A stretch of DNA of 64,000 bases from Malurus cyaneus samueli (taxonomy: Eukaryota; Chordata; Aves; Passeriformes; Maluridae). The translations under genes and the position numbers were made by a program. Every line of letters begins with the position of its first letter. Position 1 is the first letter of the stretch. Location: NCBI GenBank assembly GCA_009741485.1, contig CM019227.1, positions 18,456,096 through 18,520,095 on the forward strand. Direction: 5' to 3'. The notes under the pieces are model-generated. The model saw nothing but the letters and a program-made list of their open reading frames with translations, had not been told where the DNA came from and did no database searches. This document shows positions 14,297 to 26,400 of this stretch, piece after piece.

Positions 14297-14934
14297 GCGC
14301 TGAAACTGCCCGTGGAGATGCGCTTGTGGGATGGGAGGAGGGAAGCAGGGGGTGGCAGCATCGTGCCCTAGAGAGGGGATGCTCCCAGCTGCCCTGTCGC
14401 TCAGTGGGTGCCTGGCTGCTGTGGATTCCAGGGCTTGGAGCTCCTCTTCCTTGGAGCTGCAGCCTTGGCCCAAGTGTTGCCTCTCTCCCAGGGCTCAGCC
14501 CAGGACTGGTGCCCTCTTAGGTGATGTTTGGGATTGAGGGGGGTGTATGTGGGCATCTGCAGGGGGCCTCAGAGCGTGTAGGGGGGCAAAGCTGCAGGTC
14601 TAGGGGTGCCAGGGCCAGCCCCCCGCTGCCATAGAGGCCAAAAGGCATTTTGGGCGCCAAGCTCAAGATCTCCCTCGCACCTATGGTTGTTTGGGGGAGC
14701 TAAGAGAGGACAGTTCTGGATGGCAGGGGGAGAAAGGATGGGACCCAAATTTTGTTTTCACAAAAGAACTCAGCTGCTGGGCATTTCCAAGCCAGACTGA
14801 GCCTTCCCAGTCCTGGTTCTGTAGGACACCCCTCTACCACCCCCATGTCCTTTTCCCCAAAGCATAGAGAAGGAGGCCTGAGCAGAGTCTGATTCCAAAG
14901 GAGGCCAGGACACACCACTGGAAAAAAAATCATC

Positions 14935-14940
14935 TTTATT
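14935..14940 (-). terminator. ABCA3: Poly(A) signal of ABCA3
   Basis: TTTATT on + reads AATAAA on the minus strand and is followed in that sense by a T-run, fitting a cleavage region near 14920. It implies a 3' UTR of about 2.5 kb from 17442. An earlier weaker signal near 17340 cannot be excluded. Confidence 0.65.
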
Positions 14941-17442
14941 ATTCCTATGATGGGAATAACCACATTGCAGCCAGTGGGGAGTAGCAGCTGCCCAGGAGCC
15001 GTGTTGCTTCTCCCACCTGGGAGGCCAGAGCGTGCCAGCAGCAGCTGTGCCCTGGCAGCACATGCCCATGCAGCACTCCTGGTCCTGCTCCCTGCCCGGG
15101 GCTGGCATGCCTAGCACTGGTGGCTGTGACTGAAATCAGGAGCAGCACCATGCACAGCCCGCAGTGCTGGCCTTGCTGCTGGGGTTATAGCCCCATGGGA
15201 CAGGGAAATGCTGCTTCCAGAACACTTCCTTCATTTAGGCCAAGATGGCCCCAGATGATGCAGGGCTGGGGCCAGGAGATGCCATCCTTGCCATGGACTC
15301 CTGTCCCAGCAGCTCTGTGACACCTCATGGGGGCTGTGGGGGTTACACTGCCTCAGTGTCCCCCACCAGCACCAAGCCTTGTAGGGGGATTGCCAGCACC
15401 CCACCAGGACTGGGAGTGCTGCTGCTGTGCTCAGGGCACTGCCAGCCCCCAGCAATTTTGCATCTCACCCTGAAACCCCATTCCCAGTTTCTCATCCCAG
15501 ACAATGCCTGGGAGGCTCTACTACACCCTACTGTACTTCCCTTTCCAGAAAAAAAACACTTAGTGGGAGTTTCAGCACTTGAGGCACCCCTCCAGCAAAA
15601 AGCAGCCTCTCTTTTTCTTCCCTCCCTGGCAAAGTCACTGGTGCTGGGATTCCCTCCTGCATGGTGCCTTTGGCAGGGGCTGACTGGTGCCCACCAGGAT
15701 GCTCCCAGAGAACAATCCCTCCCTGCCAGCAGCTCCAAAGGGCTCTGAGGTGTCCAGGGAGGCCATTCACCTGCTGGCTGCTGACTAATAAAAACACACA
15801 TCTTTAAGATCCGGGGAAATTCTTAGTAACATGATGCACCATCATTCTGAACAACAACATTAGGCAAAGGGAAGAAATGGAACAGGAAAGAATGAGTCAG
15901 TCACAAGGAAAAAAATGAAAACCCAACCCAAAAAATATAACCCAACCCCTGACAATGCAATCACTGAGCTGGAATCAGCCCCCCTTGCCATAAATACTAA
16001 TTAGTTATGTGCAATTGTGTGTAGTACTATAGTGCAAATAGCTCTGCATTGATCATGGGGCATCACCCGAAGGGCTGCCCCAGGTGACACAGGGACTAGT
16101 TAAGGACAGACAAGAATCAACACAGATTCCCAACAAACAAACAAACAAAAAAAAACCCCAACCCAGCCACTGGGAAACTCTGAAAACAAGTTGCCACCTC
16201 CAACTAGACCCATGCGGGGCTGGGCAGTGCTGGTGCCCAGCAGCATCCCAGAGCCAGGCAGGGGCAGGACAGGGCCTTGCTCCCTGCCTGCTGCTGGAGC
16301 AGGCCAGTGAGGGGCAGAGGGGATGGGGATGAGGAGGGGGATGCAGGACAGACATGGTCTGGTTGGAGCTAGGGCATGTAAGGGGTGAGCTCAGCAGGAC
16401 ATGGGCACAGCGAGGACATCGGTGGCTTCACAGTGGTCCCGTGGCTGCACAGCACAGTGTGGGGCAGTGCTGCTGGCAGAACCCCTGCAAGGGCACAACG
16501 CAGGCCAGCAGTGTCCCTGGGCACCCTGCACACTTCACAGCCATCCCACTGAGCACAGCCAAGAGCCTGCAGCACCTCTCACCCATCCCAGCAGTGCCTC
16601 CGGGGACCTTGTGGCACCTCTCACCCCTCCCAGCAGCGTCCCAGGGCCCCCTAACCCATCGCCACCTCCAGCCCTGGCTCCCCAGCCGTGCCCATCACGT
16701 GCTGTTCCAGGGGCCGAGCTCTGGGCATCGGTCCAGTACCATGTCCTACCTCTCACCCAGTGCCAGCTCCTGGCACCACATGGCTCTCCTTGCATGGCTG
16801 GGGCTGCTGCCAGCTTCTCGGGCCAGGCTTGGCAAGCAGGCAGGAGACAAGAGTTTTCCCAACCAGTTAAAGGAGACAGAGCCTCCTCTTTCCCAAGCCA
16901 GGCAGGGGCCAGACAGAAGGTGAGCTGTCTCCCTCTAGCTGGACACAAAGTGCCTCCACGGGCGATCCCAGTGCATCCTGTGCCCCCAGGGACCGTTTGG
17001 ATCTGAGCTACGTGACAGCCTCCTGCTAAACCATGAGCAACCACCAAACTACACACGGACATGCAGGTGAGACCGTGAGGCAGCGTCCCGCTGGGTGTAA
17101 GCGATGGGCAGGAGAGAGGGGAGCAGGGGAGGATCCCACTCCTCCTCTGCCAGCCCAACACCCTCTCCAGCCATGCAGGCTCCTCCCGGCTCTTTGGGCA
17201 GATCCGTTTTCTCGATGGACGGATGAAGGCTGGAGAGTGGCAGCATCACATGCGCACACACACACACCACACGCGCCCAGAGCCTGCGGCGGCAGCAGGA
17301 GCACTGCCATCCTCTCACCCCTCCCCGGTGAAAAGTTTTACATTTATACAGTATTTAAGACACGCTGATATATAAATTACTGTCTCTATATATACTATGT
17401 ATAGGCTGAGGGCCAGTCCGTGATGAAGAGCACCTGAGGGGC
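14941..17442 (-). other. ABCA3: Probable ABCA3 3' UTR
   Basis: No coding similarity is seen here on either strand. The stretch 15780-16060 is AT-richer and less repetitive than its surroundings. Its minus strand contains TTTGCAC, a possible miR-19-type seed match. A CAAA-repeat with A-run at about 16130-16155 may be a retroposon tail. The call depends on the poly(A) signal at 14935. Confidence 0.5.
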
Positions 17443-20400
17443 TCATTTCCCTCTGTCCTCTGTGTAGTGCTGGAAGCGAGTGAAGCTCATGAAGACCTGC
17501 TCCAGGGAGATCTGGCTCACCGAGTAATCTTCCAAGCGGTACTTCTCTTTGGCTTTCTCCAGGGCCCCAAAGACCTGCAGGGAAGGGCAGGGACATGAGA
17601 GTAGCAAGACTTGGTGAGAGGGGACCCCAAGGATGTCAGGGGAAGCCCAGGCTGTGACAGAGAACCCCAGGCTGTGACAGGGAACACTACACTGTGACAG
17701 GGAATGCCACACTGTGATAGGGAACCCACAGGCTTTGACAAGGAAAGCAGAGAAAGCTTTTTTCTCCAGGAGGCCCAGGCAGGAGAATGAGGGAAAGCCA
17801 GGAGTGTCTGACACCATTTAAAAAGACATGCTGTCTATGTGATTGTTTTACATATTTATATATGATACATGCATATACATGTATGTGTCTGTGTATTCAT
17901 ATATATACACACATATCTGGGCATGAATCCCTGCTCAAGGCTTCTGCTAACACGTTGTATATAAAATAGTTACACAATATAGAAAAAACTACCTATGATA
18001 TTATATACCCTATCCATAACTATCTGTATAGAGCATACAGAAAACTTTTATATTTAGCTACATATAATATATATAAATATATTTATAAACTCACTCTAAT
18101 TATTTAATCCTATTTATAGATTTTATACAATCTGTACACTCTGTACTCTCCCTGTATAGTGTATATACATTCTATACACTATACTATATTCTTCATATAG
18201 AGTATATATCCCAGAATACAAAATCTGTATGGAGTATTACCATACACTCTAGAGTATATGATACAGCATATATATATATACGATATATATACTACATACA
18301 GTGTATTATATACACTACAGACAGTGAATATAGTATGCAGATACATAAAAACCTATATATACTTAGTGCATATGAAAACCATCTGGACACTATGAATATC
18401 TGTATACTATACATGTGTTTATATATGGATAGTGTACATATACACAGTATATAGAGACATACTATGTATATACTTGACATGTAACTTTGTATAGTGTATG
18501 CAGAGGGTTACACACTGCTGTTATATACAGTATGTATATATACAGGATTACACACTGTATCTGTACTGTGTGTTTTTATAAGCATCCCTGGGCTGGGACT
18601 CCTCAGGATCCGTGGCTGGGTAAAGCCACTGCCCCCAGCCCTGGTGGGCGCTCAGGGTGCCCACGTGGCACAACCTGAAGCCTTTGCGGGGTGCCTGGGG
18701 CCAGGGAGCAGGAAAACCGTGCCCACCTGTGCCCACAGGGGAGTGCAGGGTGAGAGTGATGCACTACTGAAAGAAAAGCTCTGAGAACACAGAAAGGGGC
18801 AGAAGAAAGGTTCCCAGCACACCCTTACCTGTGCCCAGCTGAGGTTCTTGTTGGTCAAGTGGTAATGCACCATGCCCTGGTGCTCGTGCTTCAGGACACT
18901 GCCTGGGGAATGGAGCAAGGAGAGGCTCTGGGTTAGGGAATGTGCTGAGTTCACACCCAGCACCCTGCTGCTCCCAGGGCAACTGCTCTGGCAGCTCACG
19001 GTACCTGGGAAAGTCTTCTCCACGAAGGCCTTGAAGGCCTGCAGCTCGCCCTCCTCCTCACTGCGAGTTTTGGCCAGCAAGGTGTATCCACTGCCAAACT
19101 TGCTTTTGAGGTGCTGGGGGCTGCCCAGGCACTTGAACTGCCCATTCACCATGATGGCCAATCGTGTGCACAGCGCCTCGCACTCCTCCATGCTGTAGGA
19201 AGGAGAGGACTTGTTCAGAGAATCCCAGGATGGTTTGGGTTGGAAGCAACCTTAAAGCTCATCCAGTTGCACCCCCTGCCATGGACAAGGACACCTTCCA
19301 CTAGAACAGGTTACTCCAAGCCCTGTCCCTTGAACATTTCCAGGGATGGGGTAACCACAGCTTCCCTAGGCATGAAAGAACCAGGACATGAGCATAAGCT
19401 TCTGGAAGTGGCTGGAGGTGTTCTCCTTCCCAGAGTCTGGGCTTTTGGAGGAAGACTTGGGTAGCAGTGCATGCTCCATCACCAGGCTCTGGAGTTGGTC
19501 CCATCCCTTGGACCCCACCACTCCCCCAATCTCTCATTCCAAGCCCTGCCCAGCCAAGTGTCACCTATGAGAGGTGAAGATGATGGATTTGCCACATTCC
19601 CGTGTCCGTGTGACTGCGTCCCAGAGCAAACGCCGAGCCACGGGGTCCATGCCAGTGGAGGGCTCATCCAGGAAGATCACGGGGGGGCCACCAATGAGGG
19701 CAATGCCAGCACTCAGCTTCCGCTTGTTCCCACCGCTGCAGAGGCATCGGAACCATTACAGTTAGAAACAACCTCTAAGATCACAAGTCCACCCTTCAGC
19801 TGAAAACGGGAGACAGGAATGGGGACAGAGAGCAGAGGGAGCACCTCAGGAGAGGAGGGGTGGCAGAGATGGGACCCATCCCCGGCTAGTGTCACCTGTA
19901 TGTCCTGACGAGCTTGTCGGCGTGCGGCTCCAGGAGCAGCCCGCGCAGCATGTTCTCCACACAGCTGCCGATGTAGCGCTCGGGGATGCCGCGCAGCCGC
20001 GCGTACATGCTCAGCGTCTCGCGGCCTGTCATGTGCTCCAGCAGGGCATCAAACTGCGGGCAGTACCCGATCCGCTGCTGCACCTGCGCCGAGAGGAACA
20101 ACAGCCATCGGCTCACAGGCAGCTCTCTGAGCCACAGCTGCCTGGGACCTCACAAGCTTTGCTGCTTCTCCATGAACTTTTGCTCAGAGCGATGGGGCTG
20201 AGACGCAGCTCTGAAATCATGGGTGGAACGAGAAGGAAATGCCCCCTGGAGCAGCTGGGCTGACAGAGTTGGACACATCTGTCTCTGGACAGCAACTGGG
20301 TGGGCTCATGATGTGTCTGCCAAGCTGGTTCCTCACTGTGAACCTCCCAGGCTCCAGGAGAAGGAAAGTGTTGGAGGACTGGTACCTCCCCCATGTCCTT

Positions 20401-23400
20401 GTCACCTCCAGGGACAAGAGCAGGACAGAAGGTAGTTCCAGGGAAGGAAGCAATCTGGGCCATGCTCATCAGGGCACAGAGATGTGTCTGACCTTGTCTG
20501 CGGTCCCCATTGACTTATTGTTAGACTTGATGGTCCTTGTGAGTCCCTTCCAAATCAGAATCTTCTATAAAGTGTGTGACAGTGGCAGAGGAATCCCAGG
20601 ATTGAACTGAAAGCCTAACCCTTGCTTTTCCAAAGGACATGGGCAATTCCCAGCAAGGAGACCCCTAGCAGAGGTCTGGAAAGGTTTCATGCACTCATTT
20701 GAGAGACCGTACTCCAGTATTTTCTACATTTCCAACTATAAAAGTAAACCCTTTGATGAAGGGATTGCCACCCTCATCACCAGGTTTGACCTCTATCTGT
20801 ATCACATCTGCAATCTCACTGGAGAGGGGACTGTTTCCACATGACCAGAAAATGGAGAGCTGAGCCAGCCAAGAACACAGTGCCACCAGGATACCATCTC
20901 CACCTCTGGAACTGCAACCATGCCCTCCTGGAGGTACCCACAAGGTGGCTCAGCCCAGCCAAACACAGGATTGCCTGCAGTACCACCCTCGCCTGTGCAG
21001 CCCCAGGTACCTTCTTGATGTTGGCCAGAATGCTGTGGCCATCCACAAAGGCGTCCCCCGACGTGATGCTCTCGTCACCAGTCAGCATCTTGAAGGTGGT
21101 GGTTTTGCCCGCTCCATTGAAGCCAAGCAGACCAAAGCATTCCCCTTTGCTGACAGCCAAGGAGATCCTGTCCACTGCCAGCAAGGACTCCCGGCTGTCA
21201 TAGACCTGGAGGTGCCCACACACGAGCCACGTGTCACCACCCGATGGCACGGCAAGGCAGACAGTAGCTTTGCCAGCCCTGAGAGGACATGGCTCAGCTG
21301 GCAGCAGATGCTCAAGTCACCTGTCCTCACCTTGGTGAGCTCCTTTATGACCAGAGGGCTGCTGAGAGATGACAGCAGTTCTGGTGGCGACTCCAAAACC
21401 TTCTTCCTCTCATCTGCCACGTCCCTGTCCTCTGGCAGCACAGACACCCTGTTCAGCAGGGCCACCTGAACACAGGGGGAAGACAATCTGTGTCACCTGC
21501 CTGCTGGAGGCTCAATGGGTTCCTGCAGTATCCCCAGCCCTGGCAAGATCTGTCCCCTCCATCAGCCACCTCTGGGGATGCCTCACTCCCTTTGCCAATC
21601 CATACACTTGACAGGATCGGCCTCTCCAGGGATGCTGTCTGGGAAGATGATTTAGGGGATGAAGGCTCCAGCTCACAGGGACTCCTGGGCTGGGTTTGGA
21701 GGGCACACTACTGCTCCATCCCACGTGCCTCACTCACCCATTTCCGCCGCCTGCAGATGCCACAGACAAGTGTTCTCAGTCTCCACAGAAGGTTTGTCTC
21801 AATGAGGAAGAGGAGAAAAAGGAAGGAGAAACCCTGGACAGCCAAGGAGGTCAGGTATCGCCCGATGCCAGGGGTCTCCCAGGAAAAGTAATTCATCTGA
21901 TAACTGACATCTGAGGAGAGATGGAACAAAATCAACACTTGCATCAACCCACACTCTGGGAAGGAGCAGATAAACTCCAGAGGAAGCTGTGAGGCCACAG
22001 CTTTGCCAGGCTCATCTCCATTCCACACTGGCTCCCTGCCCACAGCTCTTTCCAATGCTTCCCACAAGAGAATTTGGGTCTGGAGGGGATCTGGCAGAAG
22101 ATGCCCAGTGGAGGCAGGCAGAGGACACCAGTCTTGGGATTGGGTTTTCTTTTCTTGTCTATGAAACTTCTCCTAGCTGACATTTTCCTCTAAATCATGA
22201 CTAAGGTGATACAATTAAGGAACTTTTTCCCATGTGTGTCCTAATATGCTTCCCAGATTTTGCTCTAAAATGGTACCTGGAGCTACTGTCCAGGCAGAGG
22301 CCCCCTGACACTGCCCAGTTCCACCACCCACCCCCCAGAGCCCCCCAGTATGGCTGTGGGCTTGGCTGGGTGAGGACATGGAGACTCACTGAATGCCTTG
22401 CAGATGAAGATGGCTTCAACAGAGGAGGTGCAGAACTGAATGAACTCGTAGTTCTGGTAGAAATCACTGATGCACTGGCCCAAGCAGTAATTGGGCAAGA
22501 CGAGAAAAACTTTATCCAGGGTTTTGGAGAGGTCCACCAAGCCCAGCTCTGAAAGAAGAGCACAGGAGAATCAGTGGATTGAAGATTGCTGGTTTGGGAG
22601 AAAAACTCAGATACTGTCAAGTTTAGAAGGAAACCAAACATACTTTGTCCCATTAAATGGACAAAGTATGACTATTTGGACTATTGTAGGGTTTCATGGC
22701 TAGTGTGGGCACAATCCTGGGGTGACAGTCCCCTTGGGGGCTGGACCTTCCTGGAGATGGCTGGGCAGGCAGAGAGGGCAGTGACCCACCTGGGATGCTC
22801 ATGATGGTGACAGCAAGGAACGTGGCAGTGCCAGAGAGGATGTTGAAGATAGTGAGACGAGTGTAGGCGGTGGCTGCCACTGAGAAGAAGAAGCTGAGGA
22901 GGTACATGAGGGGGATGATGGCCCAGCCATAAAGGAGGAAGATCAGCATCACATCGACAAGGTGGCTGTCTTGGGTGAAGGCTTGAACGTTGAAGGCTTG
23001 GAATATCACCTGGGGCACAGCAATGTGGGAGAAGGTATGCTTGGCTTGACCTCAGGCAATGTCTCCTTGTCCCAGTGGCCCAGGGAGCAGGGTAAGGTCA
23101 GCACTGCACTGGCCCAGACAACCCCTCCACAGACAGGTCCTACCAGCATCTCATGGCCGTCCCCAGGGGAAGCCCTTCCTGCAGACTGGGATGCAGAGCT
23201 GGGCAGTTTTTCTCCAAGATCCCATCAATCAACATTTTCTAGTGCCATCAGCCAAGTGTTAAGGTGCCAGAGGCAACCAACTGCCCCAGCTGGCTGGCCA
23301 TGGTCCAGATCCCAGCAGGACTAAGGGACAGTTCTCTTGCTAGTCCCTTCTACTGAGACAACGCCCGTGGCCATGTCCTTCTCCCAGCACATCCCAGAGG

Positions 23401-26400
23401 AGCAGTACCTTGCGCTCCCGCCAACAGGGAGGGCACTGGGGTGCCAGCGGGGACTCACCAACATCAGAGCACAAGGGATGAGGAAGTTGATGATGTCCCA
23501 GAGCAGGGCAGAAAGCCAGAAGTTGACCACGTAGACGCCGCTGACAAACTGGACGTGCTTGGCCTTGATGGCCCGCTCGCTGACCAGCAGCAGCGCGAAG
23601 GTGCTGGCCAGTGAGGCCATCCCATACAGCAGGTTGATGGCAATGGCAAAGCCAGTCTGACCCCTGTGGGGAGAGAGGGACACATCAGGGCAGGGACACC
23701 TCAGCAAACCAATGCTGAGTCTCCATGGGGACAGCACAGAATCACAGAATAGTCTGAGCTGGAAGGGACCCCAAGGATCACCTAGTCCAGCTCCTGGCCC
23801 AGCACAGACACACCAACACCCCCCTGTGCACTCCTGGCAGTGTTGTCCAAATGCTCCTGGAGCTCTGGCAATCTCGGGGCCGGGACCATTCCCTGGGGAG
23901 CCTGGGCAGTGCCCAGCACCCTCTGGGGGAAAACCTTTCCTTGATCTCCAACTGAAACCTCCCCTGACACAGCTCCACCCACACCCTCAGGTCCTGTCAC
24001 TGGTCACAGGGAGCAGAGATCAGCACCTGCCCCTCCACTGCCCCTCTAGAGGAAGCTGTGGACAGCACACCCACACTGGACTTCAGGCAGAGGCTACACT
24101 CTCCCAACATGCTGAAGTAACACTCAAGGGAGACAATCATCCTCCAGGCACAGCCCACCCTGCATGCACACCACAAACCTCCACCCTGGCCTGGCAAGGT
24201 CCCACACACGGCCCCTCTGGTACAGGTGAGGTTCTAGATGTGGGGTTTTATGAAAGCCCACATGGCCTCCTGAACTCTGAACACCCAGGGAAAAATAACC
24301 CCAGACCAGTATCTCGAGGGGAATAGGCAGCCTCAGAGACATGCGAGGGGTAATGTGGCTGCCAGGCTCAGGCAGGTAAGTCATCTCCACAGCTCCATTC
24401 CCCTGCCCTCCTGAGTGCAATCACACCTACTTTTGGTTCTGAGAAGCTCCAGCCCAGCTCCTCCACTGACCCCTGGCCAACCGAGCCAACCTGCACCCAG
24501 GGAAGCCCTGAGCCCTTAGTGGGACAGTGAGCCCCGTGCCATCACCACACATACTCCATGAGCTGGTCCTTGGCCTTCTCGGTGATGTTGCGGGGCTGGG
24601 GGTAGTTGGTGACAGTGATGGAGGCGTTGGAGCCCACCAGCAGCCTGAGAATGGCATTGTCAGCCAGCATGAGGGCTGTGGCCGGCGAGTGGTAAGCCTG
24701 GTTGTTGAAGAGCGCCGTGACCAACGTGCGGTTCCCCGCGGCTGCGAAGGAGGCGGCCGCAATGTAGTGCTCGTTGAAGGCTCCCCCTTCCTCGGCGGCT
24801 CGGGAGATGAGGTACTCCTCCAGCCCACCTGCCAGACACCACTGCTGTTAGGAGTGGGCTCCATCACACCAGAGCCAATTGTGCCAACAATTGGAAAGGG
24901 AAAAGGCCCTGAGCAGCCTTAGCCCTGGTGGCCCAGCCTAATCCTGATCAGAGAAACAGATCCATAGAAACTCCTGAGTGGGAAGGGACCCACAGGGATG
25001 ATCCAGTCCAACTCCTGGCCCTGCATAAACATCCCAACAAGCACACCCTGGGCCTGAGAGCATTGTCAAAAGCTCCTTGAGCTCTGGGAGGCTTGGGGCC
25101 ATGACCACTTCCCTGGTGAGCCTGTTCCAGTGCTCACAAACACAGGGTTATGGAGAATACAGCTCTGATCAGGTGAGGAGGGGTCCGGCCAATGACGGGA
25201 CACTCCCACCAAGGAGCAGGTACAAGGAAACACATCGGATGTTCCGCAGCTGGAATCTAAACCACCCTCACCAATGGCCCCTGCACACCCTGCCAGACCT
25301 GCCCTGTTCCAGGGGTGCTCCCTGAGCCCTCACCCAGCACCTCCAGCGCCGACTGATGCTGGGCATCCAGCAGCTCCACATACTGCTCTGCCAGCCGCTG
25401 CGGCAGCCACTTGGCGCCTGACACTGACAGGGGCACGATGGTCTGGCCGTAGGGCTCCAGCGTCAGCCGCAGCAGCGATGAGTCCCGCGGGCCCGGGAAG
25501 GTCTTGGCCACGATGAGGGCAAAGGCAGTGAAGATCAGAGGCACGAGGAACTGCGCTGCCACCATCTTCCAGTTGCGCCAGCTGTACATGGCCCGCTTCA
25601 TGAACATGGCGTAGAACTGCTGGCAGCACAGGTAGAACTGCGAGAGGAGAGAGGGGTCAGGGGGAGCCCTGCCAGCAGTGGGCATGTCACCCCACACAGC
25701 TGATGAGAAAGGTGACCCCAGAGCACCCCCGTCCTGCATGCACCCTGCCAGCCCACAGCACAGCCTGCTCGCCAGCCAAGCCTATAAAGGGATTACAGCA
25801 GGGCAGCTGCCCAGCTCCAGCACAGCCAACTCCATGGCTTCTGAATGAGTCACTTGGAGATTTCAGGTGTTAAAAGCAGCTTTAGCCATGACCTCTACCT
25901 TCCTCCACCTCCCAGCAACTGAGGTTCCCCAACAGGATTACTGTGGGGCGGCTGCCAGCCAGAGAGACCGGGTGAGACACCTGGCAGTGCCCAACCCAGC
26001 CACTGCAAGCACCTTCTCTGTCTTTCCAACCCAGCAACATTCATCTCCCATCTGCCTTTGAGACATGCCCTTGAGAAGACAAGAGATATTTATCACAGGC
26101 ACAGAGGCAGCAGGGCGTGAAGGACTGCCAGAGAACTGAACATGAGCCTAGGGAGGGAAGGAAGATGGATTTTCTCATCTTCCTTCTGGAAAACCCAAGT
26201 GATGGAACAACGAAAGGTAGAAAGCCACATTAGATCGCCTGGAACACCCTGAAGAGTAACTCAGACCGCAAGATTAACATGAAGAAGATGGAAGTGACCA
26301 ACACCACCAATCCTAAAAAATTCTTTGTCCTAATGATGCAGATTCCAACATCATCAGCCAAGCCACACGCAGTGAGAGCAGCCATGGGGGAAGCTCCACC

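Larger units (their letters stand above)
17443..21465 (-). other. ABCA3: ABCA3 exons for NBD2 and C-terminus
   Basis: Walker [11 protein letters not shown] is at about residues 1419-1428. The Q-loop is [15 protein letters not shown]. The signature SGGNKRKLS is split by the intron between 19896 and 19735. Walker B is [12 protein letters not shown], near residue 1539. The H-loop [14 protein letters not shown] is split between 19565 and 19192. The last exon gives LEKAKEKY and ends EDRGK. Confidence 0.93.
21738..25637 (-). other. ABCA3: ABCA3 exons for TMD2
   Basis: Six exons encode the second membrane half. They start with [20 protein letters not shown] and an extracytoplasmic loop containing [13 protein letters not shown]. 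Further hydrophobic segments are [57 protein letters not shown] and [16 protein letters not shown]. The exon ending at 21738 closes with the basic CRRRKW next to the membrane. Confidence 0.9.
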